Origin: Chondrus crispus
Lineage: Eukaryota > Rhodophyta > Florideophyceae > Gigartinales > Gigartinaceae
Assembly: GCF_000350225.1 (NCBI RefSeq)
Contig: NW_005179039.1
Location: 62,001 to 126,000, forward strand
Length of the DNA stretch: 64,000 nt
Reading direction: 5' to 3'
A program made the position numbers and the translations under genes. The notes under the pieces were generated by a model, which saw only the letters and a program-made list of their open reading frames with translations, made no database searches and had not been told where the DNA came from. Shown piece by piece: positions 32,755 to 43,171 of this stretch (the first letter of the stretch is position 1; the number at the start of each line of letters is the position of its first letter).

Positions 32755-33805
32755 GTTTGTGACGATTTAGGGCGTCACAAAAAGTGAGACGATTTGTGTG
32801 ACGATTTGTGAGAGTTTTGCTCTTTTCGCCGCCGTCATCTCATTCGTCTCACTCCATCTTCTCATTCGTCACACATGGTTTGTGAATATTTGTTGAATTG
32901 TAGCACTTTTTGAGAACGTTTTGTGATCATCACAGAAATCGTCTCAAACATCACACATTTTCGTGAATCTTTTGTGATGGTTTTGTGAGACGCATCTCAA
33001 AACTCTCAAACGTCAATCTTGAAATCAAAACTCTCACACTGACTGTGTGCATTTTGTGATGGCTTTGTGTGAGTTGTGTGAGGGCATCACAAAGATCACA
33101 TATAAAAGGCTCTCCATCTCAAAAGGCAAACAAACTGAACAACGTCACACAAAAAATACCTCCCTTTCCAGCACTCTACGGCTAGTTTCCAGAGACACTT
33201 CCCCTTCCCTTCGTGTTCGCAACTGCGTAGGTTGAACCGGAATTTACTGCACGAGAAGGTCAGTGGGACCCAAACCTACTGCGTACTATGTAGTTGGGTC
33301 AAAAGAGGGACAAAAGACGGGCGACTCAAGACATTTAGAAAGGGCTCGCGCCAGGTGCAGTGGTGTTCTACATGTAGGCAAGCTATCTGCTGCAGCTGCC
33401 GGACGGTCTGGCATTCTCGCCCTACACTGAAGCGACATGGGCCCTCTCCTGTCCATGAGAGGGAGTTTGACTCTGAGCGACGCACTCCTCGACGAATAAG
33501 GCAGGCTTCACAGGCCCGAGAGTGAAGGCCGTAAAATGTCTGTAGAACAAGGCTATCAGCTATGCTTTTTAGATGGGTTTGTGATGGTTTGTTGATGTTG
33601 GAGATGATTGTGAGACAATGGTGTGAGAGTCACAAAACAATTTGTGTGTGAATCACAAAACAGTCAACAAAAGAGCACTTCGAGATGTTGACGTCACAAA
33701 AATAAAGTGAGATTCACAAAAACAAAGCGAGATTCACAAAACTTGTGAGAACTTTGAGACGTTTGTGTGCATTTTGTGAAGTTTATGCCCCGATCACAAA
33801 ATAAG
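32755..33805. mobile_element. Candidate DNA element with TTTGTGA/TCACAAA-rich ends
   Basis: Both flanks (32755-33150 and 33590-33805) are packed with TTTGTGA, GTGAGA and TCACAAAA words. The outermost parts are roughly inverted (TTTGTGACGATTTAGGGC on the left; the reverse of the right is TTTTGTGATCGGGGC). Between them is a small zinc-ribbon ORF. Such subterminal word arrays are typical transposase-binding regions of DNA transposons. Exact termini and target duplication are not resolved. Confidence 0.45.
33232..33525 (+). CDS. Zinc-ribbon protein like the piggyBac C-terminal domain
   Basis: 97 residues. Cys pairs C-V-L-C (about residues 18-21) and C-S-T-C (about 49-52) are followed by AICCSCRTVWH, a Cys/His cluster. 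This recalls the C-terminal zinc ribbon of piggyBac transposases, which contacts terminal DNA. No DDD core precedes it: upstream is the TTTGTGA-rich array. It may be a stand-alone DNA-binding remnant of a transposase or a fragment. The frame opens at TTGAACC/ATG 33232 and is basic at its end (RRTPRRIRQ). Confidence 0.4.
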   Translation: MNRNLLHEKVSGTQTYCVLCSWVKRGTKDGRLKTFRKGSRQVQWCSTCRQAICCSCRTVWHSRPTLKRHGPSPVHEREFDSERRTPRRIRQASQARE

Positions 33806-35042
33806 ACCACCCCACACTTTACGGGAGGACACTACTCGAAAAGTACGGGTCTCCTGGAGACAAAACGTATATCTTCTTAACGACAACACAATTCTGCGTT
33901 CAACGAACCTACTCTCGGAACGTAGCGCTCAACAAGACCGAAGCAGGAGGAAAATAACCCGACTGGGGCAAAAAATAGCCGTCATAAAAAAGGAGCACAG
34001 GGGAACCCTCACGGTGCCCTAGTCAACTCTCTATTGAAACTCGCCTCGTGTTTAGTCTTCACCACGCCTCTTTCGCAACCTCGCTGCAAAGCGACCCACG
34101 CTCTTCGCCACTCCGCCTGACAGCTGCACCACGGCTATCTTCACCACAGCTATCTTCACTACGGCATCCTCGTCGTCGCCGTGCAGCAAACCTACAGTAC
34201 ATCTCATTTCCACGCCTCACGCTCCGCCCCTTCGCGCACCGCTTCCCGCATCACGATGCCAGAGCCACACACGCGTCGTACAGCACAGTGCCATGCGTAC
34301 AATGCGGTTCCCCCAAAACCAACCAAAGCATAAAAGTACCGTAGTACTGGACAACACTTTTGAACATGGTGCGACTCCCAAAGAAGCCAGAGAGTGAGTA
34401 GCCAAGAGAGAAGTCGCGAGAAAGCCGTCCAAATGATAGAGCGGCATTCGTTTTATTGCTATTCGCCGAGCCAGCAGTACCAGACCATCTATAATGACAC
34501 TACCTCAAGAGCACGTGTGTGAGATACCATAACCCGGAATGTGCAACGGCCACTGCCTGGGGCATTTGCTCGTTTCGCAAGACAATTCTAAAAGCTGTCG
34601 ACCTTCACCAGACGACAGGCCCCCGATGTTTCCAGAGCGGAGTGAATTGATATCCACTGCATACATCGTCACCCTGAGCATATGTCTCACGCTCATGGCA
34701 TTAGCATCGCCATGGCCGAATACCACGCACCAGGTTGCGTTTCGTCCTCACTGTCGGTCCCTAAACATAATTTACATCACTCGCACGCGGTAGAAGATCC
34801 AAGTCAGCAAGGCCGTGGAAAGTTGGATTCGTTACCCAACTTGCGCTGCGGCTGACGCCTACCGTTAGGCAAGTTACGCGAGTTGCAGCCTTCTCTACCG
34901 TACACATGCATGCATCCCATGATAAGAAGGCATACATTTGCACAGTTTCGGCCAAAACGATTGCCCAACTCGCGAAACTACAGCACCACGTTTCTGGAAG
35001 TTTTCTGGCCCTACCGTGCAGAGAAGAAGCGCTTCTCGCAGG
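33806..35042. other. Intergenic, no gene recognised
   Basis: Short frames without domains. The frame of the next gene extends back to 34938, but the likely start is ATG 35043. Confidence 0.45.
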
Positions 35043-36590
35043 ATGTCTGTGGGTAGCTTCTCCGAGCTCTCAACGGAGGAGAAACAGGCGCTCTCCCAGG
35101 CGCGAGCTTACCACCTCCGTACCGTCCAGTCTCAGCTGAGACCACTCTCGCCAGTGCCGCCGTCTCCGGACCCGTCCCACCGCCCAGGCGTGCACGTGAC
35201 GACCAGCCACAGACAGGGCTTCACGCACTTCTGCACCGCCGGGCTGTGGAGCAACGAGGAGGCGCTGTACTCGCGCGCAGCGCTTCAGCGATGGCGCGGT
35301 GACCTTCACCTCCCGCATCTCGCGACGAACACCGTTGTTGCGCAGGGACTGACGCGGCTCATCGCGACGGCGGTGCCTCCTGCCGCCGCCGGTAGCCTCC
35401 TGCCGCGCATTCTGAGCGGCGACGCAGGCGCGCGCATCACCGCCGCGGAGCTAGAGCGCGTCGAGCGCGAGGCGATCGGTGTGTTCGCGCTATCGTACCG
35501 GCACGAAGGCCCGAAGGGGCGGAACATATCGGCGAGGCTATGGACGGATGTGGTGACGGTGGCGAGCGCGGTCGCAGCGAGCGCGGGGTTCCGCGCGTAC
35601 TCGCTGTGGATCGACTGCGTGTCGGCGGCGGCGGCAAAGCGGGACGTGCCCGCGGCGGACTATATCGACTGGTTCACTGTGGGCGTGGCGCCGTATCTGC
35701 TGCTACCGACCCTGCTCGTGGCGACGGGGCGCGACTACCGGAGCAGGATGTGGCTCCGCATGGAGGAGAAGCTCAGCCAGTACGGCGTGTTCTGCGTCTA
35801 CGCGCTGCGCAGCGCGGGCGCCATTGTGCGGCTCGAACCGGGCCCCACCGAGCTGCGCGGTCCGTACGAGCGCATCTGGTGCCTCTGCCAGAGCGTCGTG
35901 CGCGGCGAGTACAACGGCCTGGCCGCCTCGTACCGCGAAGACTGCCTCAACCTGCTCGAGTGGGCCACGGAGTTCGACCAGCGCCCGCTCAATTTCCGCG
36001 GTTTGCAGCGCGTCTTCGGCGAGCTGGGCCCCACAGCATTCCGAGATACGCTCCCTATCGAGACAGGCAGCTATGTCGTCCTCCCGCTGCTCCCGCGCAT
36101 GCCCTGGCTGCACGGCGCGGAGGCGTTCGCCGGACGGATCGAATACGTCACTGAGAAGGATGACATGCGCGCCCTGCGGCAACTGCGCGATGACGCGCAC
36201 CACCTCAACGGCGATGCGCCAATGTATTTGCTCAGCCTGCGCAACTCCCGGAAACTGGCGCTTTTCCATATCGAGACACCCAGCGCTGCGGCGCACATAT
36301 TGCGCTGCCGATGGCGGTCTTACGCAACCTCCACGCTGTTGGTTGTCGAGCTCACGGGTGGTGGCTGGCGGAATAGCACATTGACCGTTAGGAAAACGAT
36401 ACTGGTGGGTGCCGGCATTCAGAACTGGAACGTGAAGCAGTGGAACTTTAAAAGTGCATATGGGCTTGACGTGATCCCGGAGCCCGTGCAGAGAATTGTG
36501 GGGGCTCGGCGCACAAGTGTGAGCTCTGTACAAAGAATGTCAATGCAAGAGTTCTCTGGGCGCCTCTCCGAGCAGGAGGATGTCGGCTGA
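35043..36590 (+). CDS. Conserved-looking protein of unknown function
   Basis: 515 residues from ATG 35043 (MSVGSFSEL). An upstream in-frame ATG at 34938 would add 35 residues unlike the rest. The body is GC-rich at third positions, unlike nearby transposon debris, and has no stop or shift, so I take it as a host gene. YSLWIDCVS around residue 187 and RSRMWLRMEEKLSQYG around residue 230, with a Trp-rich ERIWCLCQSVV later, faintly recall fungal HET-domain patterns. This is too weak for a call. There is no signal peptide or clear membrane helix. Long antisense frames over it are composition shadows. Confidence 0.55.
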   Translation: MSVGSFSELSTEEKQALSQARAYHLRTVQSQLRPLSPVPPSPDPSHRPGVHVTTSHRQGFTHFCTAGLWSNEEALYSRAALQRWRGDLHLPHLATNTVVAQGLTRLIATAVPPAAAGSLLPRILSGDAGARITAAELERVEREAIGVFALSYRHEGPKGRNISARLWTDVVTVASAVAASAGFRAYSLWIDCVSAAAAKRDVPAADYIDWFTVGVAPYLLLPTLLVATGRDYRSRMWLRMEEKLSQYGVFCVYALRSAGAIVRLEPGPTELRGPYERIWCLCQSVVRGEYNGLAASYREDCLNLLEWATEFDQRPLNFRGLQRVFGELGPTAFRDTLPIETGSYVVLPLLPRMPWLHGAEAFAGRIEYVTEKDDMRALRQLRDDAHHLNGDAPMYLLSLRNSRKLALFHIETPSAAAHILRCRWRSYATSTLLVVELTGGGWRNSTLTVRKTILVGAGIQNWNVKQWNFKSAYGLDVIPEPVQRIVGARRTSVSSVQRMSMQEFSGRLSEQEDVG

Positions 36591-36896
36591 CGATTGCCCT
36601 TGCGAACCGGATCTTAAAAATCGTTCCGAACAGTTTTGAGCCGTACGAGATGACAAAGAGCGCGCGGGGTCTAGTCAAACATTTCTAGTGTCTTGGTGAC
36701 AAATGACCTCATATGAGGCCAGTTTTTAGGCGGGCTTTTGTACTTCAAAAAATTGTAGAATTTTATGGCTACTGTTGTGAAAAAATAACAACCACAGTAC
36801 AGTACTAAACGTTGGCAAACCAGAAAACATTCAATTCCGTATCTCAGTCTTCCATACTCCACACTTTCGTCCACCTCTTCCCTAATTTTCTTCAAA
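36591..36896. other. Intergenic, no gene recognised
   Basis: AT-rich 300 bp between the unknown host gene and the piggyBac-like fragment. No coding or repeat structure seen. Confidence 0.5.
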
Positions 36897-37578
36897 ATGG
36901 TGAGCGTCAATGATCCTCGAATTATTGCAGGTAACCGCGTCCAAAATCGTGCAAGACTGCTCACGTCTCAGAGCAAATGTCGTTGCATGTATGGAGATGC
37001 CTGGAAGATCAAATTGGTGGTGGGAACTGTCATTGGCATGATGACTGACAACATCAAGGGTCGCCGTGTAACTTCCGTCAGGGCTAATTGGGAATTATCA
37101 GATGGCCTCAAGGAAGTCACTCTTAGCACTGCTAACATCAAGGCAGGTGAGGTGATAGACCGGATTGAAAACGGCCCTGAAAATCAAATCCACCAAGAAA
37201 CCGACGATTTCATGCAACCCGAACCTACAGATGTCTGCGTGACACCACTGGAAGGAGCACTCAGCCTGAGTACGAGACTCCCTGAGAGTGACGAAATCGA
37301 GTCGCAAGATGGCTTAGTGAACGTCCACAACCAGGCCTGGAATCTTGAAGAGGTCGCGATGCAATTAAATGGTATGATACCGCCGAAAAGATGGAATGTA
37401 ATTCAACCGATTGATGATAACATATCCCGTAGTCACTGTCCATACCAAATGCATCCCATGGATTACTCCATTTGGATGTTCCCACAGTAACACCTGGCGG
37501 TAATGGTTTCCTACACCAATAGGTGACAAGAAAAATTTTACACCGAAACAAGGGAAATGCGGCAAAAAGTGCCGAAAG
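36897..37578 (+). pseudogene. piggyBac-like transposase, N-terminal fragment
   Basis: A frame from ATG 36897 runs 197 codons to TAA 37488. It ends in YQMHPMDYSIWMFPQ, and after the stop the same frame continues HLAVMVSYTNR. That pattern resembles the start of the DDE_Tnp_1_7 (piggyBac) domain, where a hydrophobic helix leads to a conserved T-N-R/K. The stop and the absence of the DDD core make it a fragment. The N-terminal part has no recognised domain. Assignment is tentative. Confidence 0.35.
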
Positions 37579-38157
37579 ATGGGTCACTGATCGGAATTGG
37601 CCGTTTGACTGCCAAAATGATGTAACATTTATTAGGTCCACGGCACTCACTCGATCCACCACTGCCTGTTGCAGCATCGTTGCGCGACGTGCATCATTGC
37701 GTTTGGCAGAAGCTAGCCGTTTTCCAAGAGGTCGCACCTGATATTTATATGTTTCTATCGATTCTTAACATTGCTTTGCCCTTCTCAGCTCCACAAACTC
37801 TCGCAGCAATGCCCTCGTTTTCTCCCACGCCACTGCTTTCCTCTGTTCCACCAATTCTTTCCGCTTGGCGACCAATTTCGCCGATGCACTGCCTTTCCTT
37901 GGTGGCGTTACGCTTTACTGGAAACGATTGGTGGATTTCAATAGAGCTTCAAGTCATGACTCGAACGGTGCAGACACATTGTTCTCAGGCCCTCATTTCC
38001 TATTTTTGTTTTTTTAAATTACTACCGGTGGCCAAGAATTAGGGCCACCTACCTTTAGACAGATTCTGCCATCGCTTTCAGTTTCTAGAAAATCGTCCTA
38101 CGCACAGTACTGCACATCGGACCACAGCAACGGTACTGGGAATACAGCTAAGTGGTA
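37579..38157. other. No firm gene; possible coding scrap
   Basis: On the minus strand 37890-37768 reads a basic helical stretch (LVAKRKELVEQRKAVAWEK) that ends at a TAA and is out of frame with sensible sequence upstream. It could be a remnant of a transposon accessory protein. Nothing else was recognised. Confidence 0.3.
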
Positions 38158-39724
38158 CAGTGTGCGAAACGCAAATAAATACACCCATCGTCGAAAGGGT
38201 TTTCAAGCAACACAGACCGAAAACATAAAAAAGCACACTGTATGATATCGCAAAACACATGGCGGGACCGATTCAGGGCCTGGATTGGCTCCATCATAAA
38301 ATCATGGACCGCAATCTTTAAAACCTTTTAGAAATGCAATAAATACGCGAAACGCCATAGAGTACAGTACCAAAAAAGTTTTTATTTTAGTACTTTGTTG
38401 CACGCCCTTGTCCATACAGCACTTCAAGCATACGGCGAGGTATGCTACGATGAAGGGTCTGTAGGAGTTCTCCTCTAATTGTCGCCCATACCTCCTCAAT
38501 GACCTGCTTAAGTTTGTCTACAGTATCAAACTGCCTTTGAAGAAGATAAACGCCGCGCGCTATGATGCCCCAAATGTTCTTTATTATATTGATATCAGGC
38601 GACTTTGCCTGCCAATCTATAGTCTTTACTCCCTTCTGAGTTAGCCATCAGCGCGTATATGTAGACCTATGGATAGAGGCACAATCTTTCTGGTAAACCA
38701 AAGTGGCCATTTCGCCATACATCTCTGCTACGAAGGGAAGTAAAACTTGGTCGAGGGTTGCACAGTACTTGCGATAGTCTTGATTTCCTTTTTAAGAGAT
38801 CAACAGGGACACCCCGTACAGGGAAATACCTCCCCAAACCATGACTGATTCTCCTCCATTTTGTCTCTTTAAAAAACCCTTTCATCTTTCCGTAGATCAT
38901 ACCAATAGCATGCGTTGTCGTCAGGGCCGTCGAGGTTAAACTTCTTTTCGCCACCAAAAAGATTACCTTGTTCCAAAAATGACCCCCTTTGCCAATTAAG
39001 CAACCTACCCATTTCACTCTATTTTCGCGGTATAGAGCAGTCATTATGGGTGTGGTTGTCATTTTTTATACTTCAGGTGTGGAGTTGCGCTTAAAATTTG
39101 TTAAATTTTGCTCACTCCTACCGGTAGTCCGAGGTCCTTCTTTAGATCTTGAGCTGAAAAGTTTCCTGTGGATGCCTTTCGGATCATGGATTTCCCTTGG
39201 CGGACGGTGAGCTTTTGACCAGTTACATGCGCACGAGCACGAGAGGTACGACTCGCATTCTTTAAAAAGCGCTGTATGGCTCCTACGGACCTTCCCAACT
39301 CCTTAAATATATCCCGTATGGACATTAGTTGATGGTGCAAGGCCAGGATCTGGCCCTTCTCGATGTCGCTGAGTGGCGGTCCTCGTGGCATTATGAATGC
39401 TAACTGCTCGCTCGCAGTGATGTAGAACGATGCTCAGGCCGAGGGCTACAGAACTATGTCCTTCATTGTTTTCAAAAGAAGAGTACGCGCCAATTGCCCG
39501 CACTTTTTGGTACTGTACTCTATGTTGTTTCGCGTATTTATTTGCGTTTCGCGAAGGTTTTTTAAGATTGCGGTCCATGCTTTTATTGTAGAGCCAATCC
39601 GAGCCCGGGATCGGTCCCGCCGTGTGTTTTGCGATATCATACAGTGTGCTTTTTTATGTTTTCGGCCTGTGTTGCTTGAAAACCCTTTCGACGATGGGTG
39701 TATTTATTTGCGTTTCGCACACTG
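38158..39724 (-). mobile_element. Tc1/mariner element with long inverted repeats
   Basis: The left end is CAGTGTGCGAAACGCAAATA and the right end is its inverted copy. TA flanks both sides (38156-38157 and 39725-39726). The terminal repeats extend about 260-270 bp inward: 38158-38420 pairs with 39724-39470 with some substitutions and small gaps. A broken Tc1-type transposase lies between them on the minus strand. Confidence 0.85.
38670..39391 (-). pseudogene. Tc1/mariner transposase, broken
   Basis: 39391-39101 encodes the N-terminal HTH pair: MPRGPPLSDIEKGQI, ALHHQLMSIRDIFKELGRS and VGAIQRFL. Downstream, 39062-38667 carries WNKVIF. In a shifted frame this is followed by GGEKKFNLDGPDDN and CYWYDLRKDE, the counterpart of the usual FSDEKKFNLDGPDG segment. 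The first catalytic Asp is lost at that frameshift (about 38955), and further shifts and stops follow. A dead copy of a DD34E/D-type enzyme. Confidence 0.8.
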
Positions 39725-40194
39725 TAGTAATGGCCTTCTGGTTTAAAAAAAACACGAGTGAAATCACGCGTTGGGTTGTCTAGAACTCATTTTCTGCGTC
39801 CTCTACTTCGAGTTGTCCTCTTTGTGCATCGAGTGTCAATTCAGCTTGACTCAAAATGCTGCAGTCAATTTGCCATGCGCGCCTCGCTTTGCCTGCGTGA
39901 TACGCCCGGCTTACTCAACACATCCCTCGAGCGAACCGCTCTCGTAGCCGTCGAATTTCGGAAAGAGCGCTCGCCTCGGTTCTACGAGCACTTGTGTGAT
40001 TCCATCATCCCGAATGGTACGATTCTACTGTTTTCGGCGTATTGAAGGCCTCTGACTTGCTCGCCGATATTCATGACAATCATGGCAACCCTAAAATGTC
40101 TTCCCGCCGCCCCATGCCCCCCCCCCCCTTCGATGCACCCTGAACCTCGCGCCACCCGCAAGCAATGTGTCATGTGAATCGGAGCCAAATTGAT
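39725..40194. other. Intergenic, no gene recognised
   Basis: A C10 run near 40118-40127. Short frames without domains. The right part is the 3' flank of the minus-strand TRAP-alpha gene. Confidence 0.5.
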
Positions 40195-41156
40195 TTACTG
40201 CTTCTTCCCAGCGTTCTTACTTCTCGCCCGCCCTCCGCCTGTCTTAACCATAGCCTGATGCTCCTCGAGCCATTCATTCCTGGACGAATCGGCGGTCCCC
40301 ATTTCGACGGGCTCCTTTTTTGCCTCGGTAGTCCTCAAGACATACACGGCGCCCGCTGCAGCAGCAATGGCAACGACGAAAACAGCCATAAAGGTGGCGT
40401 TGCTCATCGTCTGAGGCCCGGGCTCGGTCGCCAAGGTGGCGTTGTAAAACGTGGTGGAATGGCCGCGAATGGCGTTGCCCGAGGAGCCACGGGCCTCGTA
40501 GAACACTGACAGGGCGAGCTGAAAGGCGCGGGTATCCAGGCGCTCATTGGGCGTAAACTCGTAGGAAAAGCTGAGCTCGCCTGCCGATGGAACAGTCTTG
40601 TTGACAACGCCGTAGGTGAAATTTTGCACATGTACGGCGAACTTGTGCTGCATATTGAGCGAGCCCATGACCCCCCAGACGTGGTACTGGCCCCTGCCGG
40701 AATTGGCAAAGGCGACTAGCGTTTTGCACGTGTCGCCCAGGACGAGGGTTTCCGTGGCGTTGAGACACTTCGTAAATGTGTGAGCGACAAGGACGTCGTC
40801 TGCTGGGGGAGGCATGTCGGAAAGCGGGTGGCGATCGGAGTCGAAACGGGCCGAATCTGCCTCCTCGTCCATGGCGTCTGCGTCATCGTCTTCTTCTTCT
40901 TCGGCGGCCTCGCCCACGGCGGCGGCAGCGGCTTCTTCCGCGGCTAAATCGGCAGCCGATTGCTCATCGGCAGCGGCGGCATCGGCACGAGCTACTGTGG
41001 AAGAGGGTTAGGGTGGGTTAGAGCGGGGATGAGCGGGAGCGGTGTTCGGGTGCGGGTGTGGCAGGGATGTCGGAACGTACCAGTGGGGCTGAGGGAGAGG
41101 CAGAGGAGGGTGAGAAGGAGGAAGAGAGTGCACCATCTGACGGAGTGACGCGGCAT
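40195..41156 (-). CDS. SSR1: Translocon-associated protein subunit alpha (two exons)
   Basis: Exon 1 is 41156-41081, intron 41080-40995, exon 2 40994-40195; 291 residues. Exon 1 gives a signal peptide (RWCTLFLLLTLLCLSLSPT) that joins in frame to VARADAAAADE, with likely cleavage after ARA. An acidic alanine/glutamate-rich lumenal stretch follows. The TRAP-alpha domain comes next (FTKCLNATETLVLGD, VWGVMGSLN, FAVHVQNFTYG, RAFQLALSVFYEARG), then one membrane helix (FMAVFVVAIAAAAGAVYVL) and a basic cytosolic tail. TRAP-alpha is an ER membrane protein beside the Sec61 channel that helps import of selected precursors. Asn-linked sites N-A-T and N-F-T are visible. Confidence 0.88.
40995..41080 (-). 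other. Intron in the TRAP-alpha gene
   Basis: On the minus strand the donor is CCCACTG/GTACGT and the acceptor is CTCTTCCACAG/TAGCTC, with CTAAC-type branch sequences 20-35 bases before the acceptor. 86 bp, phase 1. Splicing connects the signal peptide to the mature protein, which otherwise lacks a signal. Confidence 0.8.
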
Positions 41157-41329
41157 CGCGACGGGAGATGGGCAGCAAAGTTCGAGAAGGGTATGTGAGG
41201 TGTTTGAAGTGGGTGATCGAGTTTGTCCTTGACGCTTCTTCTTCGTCTCTTGCGGATCGCGGTCGTTGCGATTTCTCCTTGCCGCATCATACAAGAAAAA
41301 ATCAATCAACTACGTGTACACGTATGCAC

Positions 41330-42160
41330 CTACTTCTTCCCAATGCCACCTCTTAGCTGCTCCTCTCCCTTCCTCCTTTCCTCGTTTTCTTTCCCTTTCC
41401 CGTTCCCTGTCCCCTTCCCCTTCCCCTTCCCCTTCCCCTTCCCTCCTCCGAAAAACTGTTGGATCCCCATTTGCTTCCTCGGCCGTTTCTGATCCGCGCT
41501 CTCCGCCCGCAGATCGCGCTCCATCTTCCTCCACGCGACGCCGCCGCCCTGCAGCCTCTTGACGACGGCTTCCGACGGCACGCCCGGGTCGATCCACTCT
41601 GCCACCTCCTCCCGGCTCCCCAGCACGCACGGCTGGCGATGGTGCAGCCACTCAAACTGGGTGCCCGCCGCCGTCGTCACGATCACAAAGCGGTCCTCCT
41701 CGTCATACACGCCCGCCATCCACATGCCGCCGCCGCCGCCGCCCTCCCACGCGCCCTCGCGCCGCACCACGAACGGCGTCGGCCTCCCGCCCGCGGCCTC
41801 CTTGTACCACTCGTAGAATCCCGTCGCCGGCACGGCGCACCGCCGCGCGCCGCCCGCGGCCACCAGCGCCCTGCGGAACGTCGCTAGCTGCAGCAACGTC
41901 TCCTGGCGCGCGTTTATCAAGGCGCGCGCCGCGGTCTGCGCCGCGCCGGCGCCCACGCGCTCCATGCCCCACCTCATCGTCACCAGCTCTGTACCAGCCC
42001 CCCGCCCCCCCGTTCCGCACACCAGCACGGGGGCCTCCGTGGTCGGCCGTACCTGGTTGCGCGCTGAGTGCCGCGCCGCGTGGCCGGCGCGCCACACCGC
42101 GCCGGGGTGCAGCCCGGCCACCTGCTCGGCGTCCAGCGCTAGTTGGTAGCGCCCGCACAT
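41330..42160 (-). CDS. HMCES: SRAP-domain protein, HMCES-like abasic-site crosslinker
   Basis: 276 residues starting MCGRY; Cys2 is the catalytic residue that bonds abasic DNA after Met1 removal. Other family residues are visible: N35-x-x-R38-P39, ARALINARQET (80-87), E117 in TGFYEWYK, and the His173/174 pair in WLHHRQPCVL. The family shields abasic sites in single-stranded DNA at forks. The tail is basic and KGKG-rich (from a CCCTTC-type repeat at 41401-41450). Before it, Q230-M-G-I-Q-Q-F-F237 fits a PCNA-interacting PIP box, as in vertebrate HMCES. Intact, single exon, GC-rich. Confidence 0.88.
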   Translation of the reverse strand: MCGRYQLALDAEQVAGLHPGAVWRAGHAARHSARNQVRPTTEAPVLVCGTGGRGAGTELVTMRWGMERVGAGAAQTAARALINARQETLLQLATFRRALVAAGGARRCAVPATGFYEWYKEAAGGRPTPFVVRREGAWEGGGGGGMWMAGVYDEEDRFVIVTTAAGTQFEWLHHRQPCVLGSREEVAEWIDPGVPSEAVVKRLQGGGVAWRKMERDLRAESADQKRPRKQMGIQQFFGGGKGKGKGKGKGTGNGKGKENEERRKGEEQLRGGIGKK

Positions 42161-42444
42161 CGCTGCTGTGGAGATGGGTTTGGAGGCGGAAGCAAGGAGG
42201 GCAAGCAGGGGGAGGGATTTGCGTTTCGTTGGCCAGAGGCGAAGGAGGGAAGATGTTCACTCTCGCTGCATGCCATGCTCTGCTCTGTGCCTTACCACGC
42301 GTCATAGTGGACAAGCAAGAGAAATAGACATACAGTCGACCCTACGCATTAGTGCCGCCCTGTGTAAGGACTAATAATACGGCACTAATTCGGAGCGGCA
42401 CAATCAGAAAGCAGAATCACTACCCGGCCAGAACTCCGTTATTA

Positions 42445-43171
42445 GAGCATCACCACCGGTAGGTAATCAAATGACCAAACAAGAACACTTGGCACTTTTT
42501 TTCTAGAACTCAATTGGCTGGTGGGAATTTGGTGATTTGCTTTGGTTATTTGATATTTCAAAAAGGACGGCCCCACCGGTCAGAACCAAATACTGTGTAG
42601 TACGTTCTTACTGACCCTCGTACTCACCCGTGTCCCCTCCTGCGAGGAGTCGCAGTGACGGACTCTGAAGACGTTAACGGAACCGAAGCTGAACGTGTTG
42701 GGGTCCCATAGATGGGAGGATCCAGGGAAGAGGGGGGTAGCGAGCCTGAAAAGGGGGAACTCATTTTGTCATCACCGAGCTTGCGCTTGATGACCAACAG
42801 GGGGGATGCTCTCAGAGATGCCTTCACCGACCATTGCGGAGCATCCCTACCGGAAAACAATAAAATCCGTGCTGGTCTTGTGGCATTTGAAGAGGAGAGA
42901 TGGCGGGAGACTGCCGCTTGTTTTGCCACAAAACCCCTTCGTCATGTTTTTTGGAGGGAAGTCTTTTTGTCTGACCAGTGAGCCTTGGACAACTGGATTG
43001 TCTAGGGTACCAAATTACGGAGAAGCGGAACCTAATTCTTGATATTTGGTTCCGATATTTGCCTCGGAACCAAAAATTTGCTGATTTGGTCGGACCGGTG
43101 GGGATGACAATCGACATCAAATCATCAAACTTTGGTTATTTGGTTATTTGCTTCTACCGGTGGTGATGCTC
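42445..43171. mobile_element. PIF/Harbinger-like MITE
   Basis: The terminal inverted repeats GAGCATCACCACCGGTAG are perfect and flanked by TTA on both sides (42442-42444 and 43172-43174), the 3-bp TWA target of PIF/Harbinger. It is 727 bp long, with no transposase frame. Internal words such as TTTGGTTATTTG recur in inverted orientation near both ends. Confidence 0.85.

Noticed and set aside
35703..36533. 276-codon antisense frame over the 35043 gene
   Set aside because: It lies wholly opposite a GC-rich coding frame, where stop-poor antisense frames are expected. No domain seen.
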